A DNA stretch of 64,000 nt from Pagrus major (Eukaryota; Chordata; Actinopteri; Spariformes; Sparidae). Shown one piece after another: positions 9,733-23,751 of this stretch. The notes beneath the pieces were generated by a model. It worked only from the letters and a program-made list of their open reading frames with translations, was not told the DNA's origin and did not search any database. The stretch is from assembly GCF_040436345.1 (NCBI RefSeq), contig NC_133236.1:13942443-14006442 (forward strand). The letters run 5' to 3'. Position 1 is the first letter of the stretch; the number at the start of each line of letters is the position of its first letter. The position numbers were made by a program, and so were the translations under genes.

Positions 9733-10860
9733 CTTCTTTACCAAGTTACAGAAGAGAAAAACAAAACATTAGATCTGAAAAAAGTAGTCAAATTATCAAC
9801 AGAGAGTCAAAAATACAGCTTGATGCTTTTGCTAAAAGTCACAGTGACACTGACTAACAGCCAGACAACAGCAGCCTGCCACACAACGCAAATACACATG
9901 ACTGCAAGACTTTAAAGCCACTGCATGTGTTTGAATGTTGCTTAACTGGACCTCCTGTCAAACCAGTGTGGACGTGTACAAACTGACTGACACCTCACTC
10001 GTCCTCCTGTTAGGTTGGGACAACTTTCCCTGTGATCATTTTTATTAGCACTTTAAGTTCTGAGGACATCATAGAAGTCAACTTACACCTGACTGAAGGT
10101 CTTATCAACCACATCAATTACAGACACCTGTGTGGATGGACAAAGAGTGTCATCTGTACTAGAGCTGCAGAGATTAGCTGGTTACTCACCACTGAGTTTT
10201 TTTGTCAAATTTCAAGCTAAATGTGATGACTGCAGCTTGTCAAATGAAGGAATTAGCTATTTTTTCCTCATTTTACATTTTAATACCTTGAATGTCTTTG
10301 TCTCTTTTGGAAACAGCAAACAGTACGAATGTCATTTACACAATGATCATCTTGTTTCTCATAAAATTGTTATTTTGACTGTTTTTCTGATGCTTTATAG
10401 ACCAAATGATTCATCTATTGATGGAGGAAATGCCAGAACTGAATCATTTCCAAAGTGCTGCTTTACCAGAGACACAAGTACGTTCAGAAACAGAAAGAAA
10501 TAGGAAGAGTGTTCATTTAATAAACTGATCCCACCAACACACACATTATTTAGATCCACTTAATATAAACATTTACCTCTGACTTAATGAAAAACAATGT
10601 TCTTGATCATCATCACCAATAAAATTACAAGCACATGTTCACTTAAATAATACCACAAAACAGAGACGGTCTTTTGTAATGCAGCTTTATTCAGCGGGAT
10701 AGTTTTCACTATCAAGCAATTTCACATTTTTCAACATCAGTTGGAGCTGTGACTAAAGTCACTACATCTCAAAGACTTCATGTTTACTCATCCAATTATT
10801 TCTTGCTTTGCAAAGCACAAAGATATAGCTCAAACTATATCTTCAAAATCAAGAACAGAC

Positions 10861-11741
10861 TCAGTCTTGATCGTATCGCCTCAATTTGTCGTCGGCCACT
10901 TCATCTTGGGATCTTTCCACACTGTTTGCATACCAAGTTAGAGAAGGGGGAACAAAAGAGAGGGATCAGTTAGTTAAATTATCAACAGAGGTCGATCAAC
11001 AGAATCTTAATTGACAAATATTCAATAATTGAATAATTTTGCAATAATTTTTCAAGCAAAATCTGACAGAAATTCACTGATTCCAGCTTCTGAAATGTGT
11101 CGACTTGCTTCTTTACCCTCTATTATATCATCGTGAATTTAAATGGGTTGGACAAAATAAGGTAATTGAAGACATCATCTTGGGATCTGGTTAATACTGA
11201 TGCTTTCTATGTTTGACAGGTTTGAGGCATTTCACAGACTTTTTATTTCTTTTATTCGTCTGTTTGAAATCAACAGAAAATATTCAGTAATACTTACCTT
11301 CTACGTCCGTTTCCTAAAGGGACAAAAAGATGAAAATGACATAAATAAACATTAGCATAATATTATCACATTTGAAAATCTTTACATTTAGAACATTAAT
11401 GATGCTCTCTTTACTAGTATAAGGTTTATTATCTGAGATGCCAGGACTACATAAAAGATTTTAGCTAAACACAGAACTAAATGAAGTTGTATGTAGTCAG
11501 TTAGTACAGTCAAGTGTGATTTGTTGATCTCAGACTAAAGTAGCCTGCTGTTTGTGTAAATCAGAGGTCAATCTGTTAACATCAACACTGTATGTAGGAA
11601 CATTTGTGACTTGCCGCCTCCTGCGCCACCACTGCAATTACTGCCACCGCCGCTACAACCGCCAGTTTGAGGAGCACTCTCCCCAGGTTCAGCCATGAGG
11701 ACGACCAGCGTCAACACCAGAAAGACCATAACACACTTCAT
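10861..11741 (-). CDS. Piscidin-like secreted peptide precursor, gene A copy 3
   Basis: 67 residues: exon 2 11615-11741, microexon 11298-11313 (NGRR), last exon 10861-10921 (VERSQDEVADDKLRRYDQD). The signal differs at residue 6 (Val for Ile). The central segment is CSGGGSNC followed by SGGAGGG, richer in Gly and Ser than copy 1. Splice sites match copy 1, including the GC donor. The poly(A) signal is at 10686-10691. No disabling change is seen. Confidence 0.78.
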
Positions 11742-11874
11742 CCTGAGGAACAAATCACAATGGCCACATCCAGAATCATTCACTGCCTTCATTCACCAGT
11801 GTCAAAGCTCATCACATCTCATCTAAAAGACTTTGCATTTATTAAAGTAACATCAGGATTAAATTGACTGCTCA

Positions 11875-12002
11875 CCTTTCCACAGCTTGTTTGTCAGAAC
11901 CAAAAAAAAACTGGTGTCACAGACAGCAAAGTGAGCACTGTGAGATCTAGAGGTGATGTGGACGTCTTTGCTGAGCAGTCGTGAGTTACCCGTCTCTTTA
12001 TA
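11875..12002 (-). promoter_or_regulatory. Gene A copy 3 TATA box and exon 1
   Basis: TATAAAG at 11996-12002 (minus strand); exon 1 to its donor at 11875, where the intron starts GTGAGCAG instead of GTGAGAAG. Confidence 0.68.
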
Positions 12003-12349
12003 AGGATGGAGATGGAATAATCTTATCCAGTCATTCTGTATTTCTCAATGTGTTTTTCAAAGTCAAGTTCTGCACATGGATGACAAGATGTTGATCTAAT
12101 CTCACTTTGTCATGACGGGACATTTCACTGTCCTCACAGTCACACAAAGTTACACAACACTACTTATCATCCCCCGGCTCTATGGCCTCACAAAATGTGA
12201 CCATTAGAAGTTCTGTCCTATAACTGTTTATATGACTAAAAAGACAATGCATGATGTTTTTGCTAAGACAAGAAGTAATTTATTTGTTATATCAGCAAAA
12301 TATCATCATCTAAAACAACAGGCACAAAACAGAGACAGCCTTTTTGTAA

Positions 12350-12604
12350 TGCACCTTTTTTTTCAGCAGGAATGTTTTCAACATCAAGCAATTTTACATT
12401 TTTCTAAATCAATGGGAGCTGTTCCTGAGATCACAACGCACATCTCAAGGGCTTCATGTTTACGCATCCAATTATTTCTTGCTTTGCAAAGCACAAAGAT
12501 GTAGCTGAATCAATATTTTCAAAAAGAACACTGTTCACTCAAAAGAGCTGTCATTATGATGCTGAGACTGATCGTTGTCCACTGTAGGTGGGGATCTTTC
12601 CACT
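12350..12604 (-). pseudogene. Gene B remnant, copy 5, poly(A) signal lost
   Basis: Last exon 12535-12604, open in the gene-A phase. The place of the AATAAA is a plain T-run on the plus strand (near 12357), so the canonical cleavage signal is gone. Remnant copies 6 and 8 share this loss. Confidence 0.55.
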
Positions 12605-13734
12605 CTTCTTTACCAAGTCACAGAAGAGAAAAACAAAACATTAGATCTGAAAAAAGTAGTCAAATTATCAACAGAGAGGGTCAAAAATACAGCTTGATGC
12701 TTTTGTTAAAAGTCACAGTGACACTGACTAAAAGCCAGACAACAGCAGCCTGCCACACAACGCAAATACACATGACTGCACGACTTTAAAGCCACTGCAT
12801 GTGTTTGAATGTTGCTTAACTGGACCTCCTGTCAAACCAGTGTGGACGTGTACAAACTGACTGACACCTCACTCGTCCTCCTGTTAGGTTGGGACAACTT
12901 TCCCTGTGATCATTTTTATTAGCACTTTAAGTTCTGAGGACATCATAGAAGTCAACTTACACCTGACTGAAGGTCTTATCAACCACATCAATTACAGACA
13001 CCTGTGTGGATGGACAAAGAGTGTCATCTGTACTAGAGCTGCAGAGATTAGCTGGTTACTCACCACTGAGTTTTTTTGTCAAATTTCAAGCAAAATGTGA
13101 TGATTGCAGCTTGTCAAATGAAGGAATTAGCTATTTTTTCCTCATTTTACATTTTAATACCTTAAATGTCTTTGTCTCTTTTGGAAACAGCAAACAGTAC
13201 GAATGTCATTTACACAATGATCATCTTGTTTCTCATAAAATTGTTATTTTGACTGTTGTTCTGATGCTTTATAGACCAAATTATTCATCTATTGATGGAG
13301 GAAATGCCAGAATTGAATCATTTCCAAAGTGCTGCTTTACCAGAGACACAAGTACATTCAGAAACAGAAAGAAATAGGAAGAGTGTTCATTTAATAAACT
13401 GATCACACCAACACACACATTATTTAGATCTACTTAATATAAACATTTACCTCTGACTTAATGAAAAACAATGTTCTTGATCATCATCACCAATAAAATT
13501 ACAAGCACATGTTCACTTAAATAATACCACCAAACAGCGACGGTCTTTTGTAATGCAGCTTTATTCAGCAGGATAGTTTTCACTATCAAGCAATTTTACA
13601 TTTTTCAACATCAATTGGAGCTGTGACTAAAGTCACTACATCTCAAGGGTTCCATGTTTATTAATCCACTTATTTCTTGCTTTGCAAAGCACAAAGATAT
13701 AGCTCAAACTATATCTTCAAAATCAAGAACAGAC

Positions 13735-14654
13735 TCAGTCTTGATAGTATAGTTTCCATTTGTCGTCAACCACTTCATCTTCGGGTGTTCTACATGTGCA
13801 ATCGCAGTTTAATCTGTACTGGGATCTTTCCACACTGTTTGCATACCAAGTTAGAGAAGGGGGAACAAAAGAGAGGAATCAGTTAGTTAAATTATCAACA
13901 GAGGTCGATCAACAGAATCTTAATTGACAAATATTCAATAATTGAATAATTTTGCAATAATTTTTCAAGCAAAATCTGACAGAAATTCACTGATTCCAGC
14001 TTCTGAAATGTGTCGACTTGCTTCTTTACCCTCTATTATATCATCGTGAATTTAACTGGGTTGGACAAAATAAGGTAATTGAAGACATCAACTTGGGATC
14101 TGGTTAATACTGATGCTTTCTATGTTTGACAGGTTTGAGGCATTTCACAAAGTCTTTTTGTGTCTTTTATTCGTCTGTTTGAAATCAACAGAAAATATCC
14201 AGTAATACTTACCTTGTACCTGCATTTCCTAAAGGGACAAAAAGATGAAAATGACATAAATAAACAATAGTATAATATTATCACATTTGAAAATCTTTAC
14301 ATTTAGAACATTAATGATGCTCTTTACTAGTATTAGGTTTATTATCTGAGATGTCAGGACTAAATAAAAGATTTTAGCTAATCACAGAACTAAATGAAGT
14401 TGTATGTAGTCAGTTAGTACAGTCAAGTGTGATTTGTTGATCTCAGACTAAAGTTGCCTGCTGTTTGTGTAAATCAGAGGTCAATCTGTTAACATCAACA
14501 CAGTATGTAGGAACACTTGTGACTTGCCGCCTCCACTCCTACCACTGCAATCACTGTTAGCGCTGTTACAACCGCCAGTTTGAGGAGCACTCTCCCCAGG
14601 TTCAGCCATGAGGACGACCAGCGTCAACACCAGAAAGATCATAACACACTTCAT
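13735..14654 (-). CDS. Variant piscidin-like precursor with Cys-rich tail, gene A copy 4
   Basis: 80 residues: exon 2 14528-14654, microexon 14213-14228, last exon 13735-13834. The loop is CNSANSDC followed by SGRSGGG. The microexon encodes NAGT, so the Gly-Arg-Lys/Arg site is absent. The last exon is 100 nt instead of 61; the extra 39 nt stay in frame and insert YRLNCDCTCRTPE after VERSQ, giving three more cysteines. The tail then reads DEVVDDKWKLYYQD. All splice sites fit, with a GC donor at exon 2. Intron 1 is about 460 bases longer because type II-like sequence (14727 to about 15170) lies inside it, so this copy looks recombinant. The poly(A) signal is at 13560-13565. Without a dibasic site the mature product may include the Cys-rich part; that is inference. 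Confidence 0.75.
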
Positions 14655-15210
14655 CCTGAGGAACAAATCACAATGGCCACATCCAGAATCATTCACTGCC
14701 TTCATTCACCAGTGTCAAAGCTCATCAGCAACTGAAGAACAAACAAGGTATTTCAGAACTGAGAGGTAAAAAGGTCAACTTCCTCTTTGTAGAATTAAAA
14801 GAAATATACAGTATATAAGTTTATTGTTAAGTCTTGTAACATAACAGTACAATCTGAAATGAAATATAAACTAGAGACCATCTTGTGATGGCAGGCCCGT
14901 AAACATGATCACCTTCGGACCCATGACTACTCAGTAGTGATATGGCTGGCTACTGCTACGTCCTCCTCAACACCTTCAAAGAGAAACAGTACCACAAAGT
15001 AACTTGTCCACAACACCCAAATATCAAGCAGTTAGGCAGGGGCCATCACAGCACTCGTGGCTTGGACCACATCCATCTTTGAACTCGGCCTTCATTTTGT
15101 TCTCATCCACACACCTGAGATGTTTTATGGCTGCATCTGACACAGTTGTGATGCTATCCTATTGTCTTTGCATTTATTAAAATAACATCAGGATTAAATT
15201 GACTGCTCAC

Positions 15211-15344
15211 CTTTCCACAGCTTGTTTGTCAGAACCAAAAAAAAAAAGAAAACTGGTGTCACAGACAGCAAAGGGAGCACTGTGAGATCTAGAGGTGATG
15301 TGGACGTCTTTGCTGAGCAGTTGTGAGTTACCCGTCTCTTTATA
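15211..15344 (-). promoter_or_regulatory. Gene A copy 4 TATA box and exon 1
   Basis: TATAAAG at 15338-15344 (minus strand); exon 1 to the GTGAGC donor at 15211. The A-run in exon 1 is longer and broken by a G. It keeps the complete type I promoter although the adjoining intron is type II-like. Confidence 0.66.
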
Positions 15345-15689
15345 AGGATGGAGATGGAATAATCTTATCCAGTCATTCTGTATTTCTCAATGTGTTTTGC
15401 AATGTCGGGTTCTCCACATGGACGACAAGATGTTGATCTAATCTCACTTTGTCATGACGGGACATTTCACTGTCCTCACAGTCACACAAAGTTACACAAC
15501 ACTACTTATCATCCCCCGGCTCTATGGCCTCACAAAATGTGACCATTAGAAGTTCTGTCCTATAACTGTTTATATGACTAAAAAGACAATGCATGATGTT
15601 TTTGCTAAGACAAGAAGTAATTTATTTGTTATATCAGCAAAATATCATCATTTAAAACAACAGGCACAAAACAGAGACAGCCTTTTTGT

Positions 15690-15946
15690 AATGCAACTTT
15701 TTTTTCAGCAGGAATGTTTTCAACATCAAGCAATTTTACATTTTTCTAAATCAACTGGAGCTGTTCCTGAGATCACAATGCACATCTCAAGAGCTTCATG
15801 TTTACCCATCCAATTATTTCTTGCTTTGCAAAACACAAAGATGTAGCTGAATCAATATTTTCAAAAAGAACGCTGTTCACTCAAAAGAGCTGTTATTATG
15901 AAGCTGAGACTGATCGTTGTCCACTGTAGGTGGGGGTCTTTCCACT
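15690..15946 (-). pseudogene. Gene B remnant, copy 6, poly(A) signal lost
   Basis: Last exon 15877-15946, open in the gene-A phase. The AATAAA position near 15701 is a T-run on the plus strand. The upstream intron is the short variant (about 16050-16130, AACATCTCAGACTTC) also seen in remnant copies 10, 12 and 14, which all lie next to a hAT insertion. Confidence 0.55.
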
Positions 15947-16957
15947 CTTCTTTACCAAGTTGGAGAAGAGAAAAACAGAACATTAGATCTGAAAAAATTT
16001 GTCAAATTATCAACAGAGAGAGTCAAAAATGCAGCTTGATGCTTTTGTTAAAAGTGACCGAAAACATCTCAGACTTCACACAGTTGAGCAACCTAGATAC
16101 AATGTTTGGCGGAGAGTCTTGTTCTGACTGACACCTCCCTCGTCTTCCTGTTAGGTTGGGACAACTTTCCCTGTGATCATTTTTATTAGCACATTAAGTT
16201 CTGAGGACATCATAGAAGTCAACTAACACCTGACTGAAGGTCTTATCAACCACATCAATTAGAGACACCTGTGTGGATGGACAAAGAGTGTCATCTGTAC
16301 TAGAGCTGCAGAGATTAGCTGGTTACTCACCACTGAGATTTTTTGTCAAATTTCAAGCAAAAATGCCAAAAATGTGATGATTGCAGCTTGTCAAATGAAG
16401 GAATTAGCTATTTTTTCCTCCTTTTCAAGGGCGTAACCGTGGTATAGATATTGGGGGGTCCAAATTTGAGCCCTTCCCCAGATATTATTTTCTGTGTCTC
16501 CTCCCCTATATCCTGTGACTGTCCCTCTCTCTGTCTCTCTCTGCTGCCTGCATTGCGACCAGATACCATTATTGCACCAGAGGAACAATGACTGACCCTA
16601 ATGATCATTTTAATTTGAATATTATGCTCTTATTACTAGTTTACTGCTGACATGTATGACTAGGTAAATATAATGTTATCATGTTGTTTAGACTCATATC
16701 ATGTCTTACCTGATCATCTTCAGAGCAGGTCTCTGTGTGTCCTCTCCTTATATCATGCCTGTGACTGTCCCTCTCTCTGTCTCTCTGTGCTGCCTGCATT
16801 GTGACCAGATACCATTATTGTACTAGAAGAACAATGACTGATCCTAATGATCATTTTAATTTGATGCATTGAATATTCTGCTTTTATTGCTGCTAGTGTT
16901 ATTTGCTTTAACCTTACCAAGCCTGTTTAAGTGCCAATTGAATTTTAAAACCATCAA

Positions 16958-17008
<51 letters not shown>

Positions 17009-18626
17009 ACACAGGGGGGAGATGGAGAAAAAAGAACAGCACACACAGATGATACAGAGTTCAAATGGACCCCTTTTAAAAGTTTCCCCCCACCAGAATT
17101 TAGCCTAACTTTGGAGCATTATTCAGCCCATTTTCCGACAAGTGATCATGCCATGGTTGGTACCAATGGATGCCTTATATATTCTAGTTTCATATGATAT
17201 CTGTATTTTTATTGTAGCTTTAATACTGAGACATTTAAACACAATAATTTTTTCACATTCATTCAAAAATTAGCGCGCTCATTTTGACCATAGCACTACT
17301 TTTTAGGTGTCTAGTTGCTTACTGTCTGAAAAAAAGGCGAATGTCCGCCTGTTGGTCCTTTTTTTTCTGCTTTGGTGCTACTCCCTCCATTTGTTTATAT
17401 GCCCATGACCACCAGTGACAGTCGGACTGAGCGGTTTTTCAAACGAAGCAGGCGTTTACGGGTGTACAGTCGGGAGGGGGGTGGTCACACAGTTTTGTTT
17501 TCCTTGTTTTTCCTAAATTGAAAATAAATCGGAAATAACAAGAGACGGATCCACTTACAGCCAGGGTTCATAAAAGGAGGACATATCATATGTCACATAT
17601 TTAGATATATTATTGGGGGGGACAGATTGGTATTTTCCAAAGCCAGGAGTGCTGTGATGGCCCCTGCCCAACTGTGTGATGTTGGGAATGGATGGTAGGG
17701 CAGGTGTGGTTATTAGGAATTAGGAATCAGGAATAATTATTGAAAATGATTATTAAAATGAATAAAACAAAAATGTATAAAATTAATTTTCAAATCGTTA
17801 AAAACGGGGCACCACCCTGAAATCAGGGACCAAAAAACAGACCAAAATTAGTCTCATAAGAAGGGTTCACTTTAAATGTAAATATTTGTAGAATATTTAC
17901 AATTAAAGGAACAGTGAAGGAAATGAATCCGAGCACTGACCATCACAACCAATAAATGCCACAAAACATATGCACAAAATAATCACAGAAAACTGCTATG
18001 TACAATATAATAGACTTTATTATTGTTAGCAACTTGATTAAATCAATGATACCTTCGATAAACACAAATCAATTACTCAACCAAAGCAGCTAAACTATGA
18101 AACTAAACTAAGACAAACTCAAGCACAAATAACAAACAAGCGTGTGTGTGTGTGTGTGTGTCAGAGACAAAGAAAGAGGAGACAAGATGGCGGTTGTAGT
18201 CAAAGAAACAAAATGGCCGAGAGCCAAAATGGTGGTCACGCTCATAGACATATATACGTAGACGCCTCATAGACTGACGCTGCCTATTGGAGCTGACGTT
18301 TCAGCGCGGCCGCCATCTTGGCTGGGTCCTCAATGCGCCCCCAGTGCATTTACTTCTACTGAGGAAGGTGTAAACCCCGACTATATTTATCACAACTCCC
18401 CGAATTTTTACCCGATTTTCACACGGTTTGGTTTGTTACAAACGACAGAGATTCAGTTATGATACAGGACGCTGTCACACATTAAAAACACATGCTTTCG
18501 TGCTGAAAGACTCTGTATTATGCTCTTTAACAAAGACATATGGTATGGCATATTGATAAATGTATAAATTAATTAATTTTATATTTTAATAAAGAAACAA
18601 GTTTGATTGTTCATTTGAATTTATTT

Positions 18627-18652
18627 TTCTCTCTGTCTCTCTCACACACACA

Positions 18653-18708
<56 letters not shown>
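18627..18708. repeat. (CT)n microsatellite
   Basis: Nearly pure CT dinucleotides with a short CACACA break, inside the P-like element just beyond its transposase 3' end. Confidence 0.9.
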
Positions 18709-18711
<3 letters not shown>

Positions 18712-18878
18712 GTTGATTATGTACAGTACTGTTGCCAGGCAAACTTCTGTAACACATATACATATATACATCCATATATATTGTACCAGCTTTGTACATT
18801 TTTTTAAAGGATTATATAATTCCAGGTCATTCCAGCATCTTACACTTCCCTGTTAGGCTTGCAACTGGGGCTGGGGAG

Positions 18879-21800
18879 CTAAAACCCTTGAAAAAGAACT
18901 GTTTTGCACAGCTTCTTGCGTGTGCTGGCACTCTGTAACTCCAGGGTAGTTAATTTTGCGATGTGGTGCAGCCTTACTTTGTGAAATACAGACACCACAA
19001 ATGACAGAAGCATGACATGATGGTTCTCAATTCCAAATTGGGTTTCTGCAATGTGCTCCCTGAGTAAGAACACATCCTCTGAACGAATCTCTGCTCGAAC
19101 GAAATGGTTGACAAAAGACACACTGACAACTTGTTCTTGTGAGTTTTGACGAATCACACGCTCTGCTGCTCTGACTACCTTCACTGTTCCCTCTGAGGGG
19201 ATCATCAGCCCACCATTGTTTTTAAGTTCAAGCAGGTGGTAGCTCTGGTCAAAGGATGAGGGTACAGCAGCTGTGACAAGGCTTGCACGACACACCTCAC
19301 AGGACAGTTTTTTCAGAACTTTTCTGACAACAAACCCTGAAATGTAGACCAGGGCATTGTCCACTAGACCACCAAAGCGGGTGGGCAGGTAACTGTGGTC
19401 ACATGTGACTGCAGAAATGACGTGTCTGCAGCTGATAGGGACACAGTTTCATCTTGTGCTGCCACGTTGCCTGACCCACTTGGTGAGACACCACAACGGA
19501 TCATCAGGCGGCGGAAAATGCCCTGGAACTGCCCTGCAGTGGGATTGTTATTCCAGCCTCCTAAAAAAAAATCAAAAATATTTACACACTTAGATTACAG
19601 AGATGTTTAATGAGGACAGTCAAAGTAATAAAAGATATATCTTCTGAGGGTAAGTAAGGAAACTGTATAACCATGTTTCTTCCACAGGTACGCTATAAAA
19701 AGATACACACTGGTGTCTGATATGCCATTTACTTTAGGGGGTGGGTTAATTCATGAGGTGATAACCACCAATATGTGACCAGTCTGAGAGGTCTATCACA
19801 TCAAAACACACTGTAAACTAGGGATGTATAGGTATAAAAAAAATCTCTACTAGAATTTGCCCACCCAGATGGTACCAATATCGGGTCTGGCCCACGGACT
19901 AAAAAGACTAATTATAAATGTGAAAATTCTACCTGATGCCCTGACAGAATTGAACAAAAGCTCCAAGTGATCCTGACTGAAGCGGTATGTGCAGACATAA
20001 CGCTGAACTTGGAGCAGGTCAGGAATCATCATCAACAATGTGTCCATGTTGATGACAAAGCCGATGACTGACAGATACCTTCAGAAGAAAACGTTTCATC
20101 AATATGATCATGGCAAAACAAGACACCTAGTAATTGTAGTTATTGAAAGACGTTAATTGCCTTTCTACAAATATTCATAACATGTACTGTAACACAACAC
20201 ATGGTGACAGAGATAGCGGCAGCAATACATGTTTTGCTCCAATAAAGTCCCTGATTGGTAAATGATTTAAGTGCACTACAAATCTACTGGGTGAAAAATT
20301 ACTGGGTGCTTCTTGAGAGTGTAAGTCAGTGTCAGGAATAACTAGGAACTATATTAAAACTGAACAAGGAGAGCTTAAAAACAAGAACATGTCATACATA
20401 CCATTTGACACCTCTATGACCTGAAAAACATTGAACACAAGAAGATTCCAACATGTAGAGACAACATAATAAACAGGAAGAAAAAGTGCAATACAATATA
20501 TGCTCCTTAAAGCAGGAGGGACTCACATTACCTCCTGCCTCTGGTTTTGCATGCAGCAACATCATATGAACATACATACCATTTTTGACGCCTGTCCTGT
20601 ATGACCTGAAAAATACTGAACACAAGAGTCAACAGAAACAAACCTGCAGACAGCAAAAAGATCCAAACAAGAGAACAGAGCATCTTATGAACTCGATGCA
20701 TAGCAAGAGAACAGAGCATCATATTAACTTATGATGTTGTGAACTTTTCATGGAAACCATTCACTATTTTAAAAAACGTCTTTGTTTGGTGGAGGGGTGT
20801 GCCATTTTTCATCACCAGGCTGAGCAAGTATTTCCTGCCTCTCAACAGCAGCTCTACTCTCTCTGTCCAATTCAAAGCACCCAGGGGAGCTTTGGATCCC
20901 TTGGCACGCGGATTGCGGCTGTTCAGGATGTCAAACAACCTGTCAATCATCTAAAAAAAGCATAAGGCTCTGTTAACTGATATATCACCCCAAACAGTGG
21001 TATCGTATCATGGAGATCAAATTATAATCTAATTTCAATATATAAAACAAGTAAGTATTTGAGTACACAGCTCTGCTTCGATTTCTCTCTACAGGTAAGT
21101 ATAAACAGAGTTGGATTTCATGCAGAATATGCATTACCTCAATGAACTCAGCTGTTGCTTCACAGTTTTGAAACTGTGAATAACCAAGGTCCCTCAGTGT
21201 GCGCAGTGCTACCACTACAGAATGACTCAGGGTTTGTGCAGCCAGGGACACCTTCATCTTCTGGCCATCAAAGTGGACATGCTTGTTTGTTATCTTGTTG
21301 GCCGCATGCAGTCCATCTTTTGTTTGGACATTGTTGAGCTCAACAATGTATGACCAGCTGATTTCTCCAGTGGCGCTGGTTATCGGACTGTAAGCCTGCA
21401 ACATGTTGCGTGCCAGTTTCAACATGTGACAAGCTACCATTAACACAAACACCCTGTCAGCAGTCACTGGATGTTCAAAGAAGGTTTTTAATGGCTCATG
21501 GGGGTTTCCCTTTAGCTGACAACCGAGCTGGTTGCACATGTTGAAATTGGAGGCATGCCCATCCATTGTCATGCAGACCACTCTTATGCCACGTGCATGC
21601 AATTCCTCCAGAGCATGGACAACCAGGACCTTCTGTGTGTCTGGTGACAGAGACTTTGTGAGGTAGTAGGCAACTGGCGCTTTCCAATGACCCTGTATGC
21701 CTACCACCATAAAAACAAGCACCTCCGTGGCTACATCACTCTCATCCATGCCATTCCCCATATCCACATATCCAGACATTTTCTGGGTAAAGGGATTGTA

Positions 21801-23751
21801 CTGGACATGTTTTTTGATGGCCATGGCATCCAACATGAGGGCCACTGAGCCATATTTAGCAGGGTCTTCTTCACGTCTTCTCTGCAACATGTCCATCATC
21901 ATTGTGTTGAGTCCAGGCTTGGCATCAACTGATTGCATCCACCTTTACAAAAAGAAAATAAAAAGCTATTTAAGTGCTTTAACCATTGGATCCCTATTTT
22001 GGGCATTTTTAAAAAAAATTTTCTAAGATTGTTCTTTTTTCCAAGACTTTCAAAAAATAGTGAAAATAGCACATACACGCTCAAAACTTCTACATCAGGG
22101 CTGAAGTGTTTTAAGTATTTTAACCAGTATGTTTAAAAAGTGTAATCAAAAAAACATGTACTACATCGTTGCAATGTATGTGGATGTGGCAGGGGAAGAT
22201 GCAGAGGTAGCTGTATGCTTTTGGACCATGGAGGTGCAGTGTCAGGGCAAACTCTCTCTGGTCCTTTGTGTATTCATGGCCCTGCTTTGAAAAGAGGTCT
22301 ATCTGAAGATCTGAAATTCAGTTAATACAAACTAGTTAGTAAGTTTCCATGAAACAATACCTTTATAAAGTCTGAGTGTAAACAACATAACATTCAAGGT
22401 TGTATTATCAATTTATTTTACCTGAGTGGAAGTCTAGCCTTTCTTTCAAATCCTCATTGATAAGGTTCTCTTTCTTCAGATCTTCCAGAAGACTCTTTAC
22501 AGTTTTCTTTGCTCTCCGTTCTCGGGCCTTTGCATTTTGCTTCTCCCGCTCTAGACTCTCCACTCTTGCCAAAGCTTCACTGAGTCTGGCCTTTAGACGA
22601 GTAGGAGAATTGGGCAATGCATAGGAGTGGTCCTAGTAGAAAGAAGGATGAAAATATTTTCAGTGATGTTTATATCATACCACTCGCAGGTGTTTGGTGC
22701 ATAGCACTGCATATGTGCAGGCACATATTCTTAATTTCATACCCGTAATATCACTGCCTGCACCATGAGTATGAGAAACAGAGAAAGGGTGCGTGTGTGT
22801 GTGAGAGAGAGTGTCAGTGAAAATGGGTGTGTATGTGTTCACGTGTGTATTTATTTATTTATTTATAACATATAAAAAGTGTGTTATGCGAGTATGTCTG
22901 AGACGAGTTGCAGATAGCAAGGGAGAGATTTTGATATGACCAGAGCCATGATGCTCACAGCTGTATGAGACATATCAAATAGCCCACAAATACTCACATC
23001 ATTGGGCTGAGGTTCACTTTCAGGGAAATGCTGAGAAAGGTCCACTGGTAGGCTCTATTCAGCTTTCCTTGAAGTTTGTGTGTTCCTTGTCACTACAGGC
23101 TAAGATATAAGAAACGTAATACTTAAAAACAACTTAATCAAAAACACTTGAAAAGGTTTTAGTATCCCACAGTGTATTGTAATACACAATACATCACTAA
23201 TTCCTAAACATGCAGAAAGAACTAACGGTAAAAATAAAAAAACATGTTTAGCAAAGTGTGATATTAACTTTTGTTTTACATATGATTCATAGACATCTCT
23301 GTTAGCATGTAGAGTAAAAATACACCGACTCTGAGAAGATGAGATGGGAAGTTGAAGACAGATGGGGTCGCACCGTCTCTAAGCCTGACAATCTGACCCG
23401 TCCTGTCAATATCATCAGGCTTGAAGTGCTCACTACAGAGCTTAGACGACTCGGTCGCAACAAAATCCTCCCGTTTTATAGCAACTTCCCATTCCCTCCT
23501 CAAGCCTGTATCACTGGGAAACCTTCAAAATGTGAAGAAAAAACAAAACAGCAAGAGACAATGAGAGAGAGTACCAGTTCCTGCTGTAATAACGTTACAC
23601 GTCAGTGACGTTAGTTACGATGACAAAATGTTATAAATGGTAAAATAACCAAAATTATTGTTCAATCTTACTTGTGAAAGGTAATCCCACGGGTTCTGGT
23701 CTCAATACTACGCCGGTTATTGCAACCGTAAGCTGCACAAAATACCGGCAT
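18879..23751 (-). pseudogene. THAP9/P-type transposase, multi-exon, broken
   Basis: Exon 1 (23672-23751) starts MPVFCAAYGCNNRR and splices (CACAA|GTAAG to AG|GTTTCC at 23522) into FPSDTGLRREW...SKLCSEHF, which completes a C2CH THAP DNA-binding domain with its gATPSVFNFP end. Exon 22422-22632 (DHSYALPNSP onward) is a basic coiled coil. It joins in frame to an exon starting at 22310 (LQIDLFSKQGHEYTKDQREFA). Exon 21138-21942 carries the RNase-H-like core: SVDAKPG, LMLDAMAIKKHV (probable first catalytic Asp) and MTMDGHASNF (second Asp). FDILNSRNPRAKGSKAPL at about 20950 and a C-terminal part (about 19590-18879; NNNPTAGQFQGIFRRL, then DNALVYISGFVVRKV) follow. Breaks: a likely one-base loss in a C run near 22192-22195, and a frame change near 19395 unless an unseen intron lies there. 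The role is DNA cutting and joining during cut-and-paste transposition. Confidence 0.72.

Noticed and set aside
18627-18799. Arg/Glu repeat protein on the minus strand near 18611-18799
   Set aside because: It is translation of the CT microsatellite.
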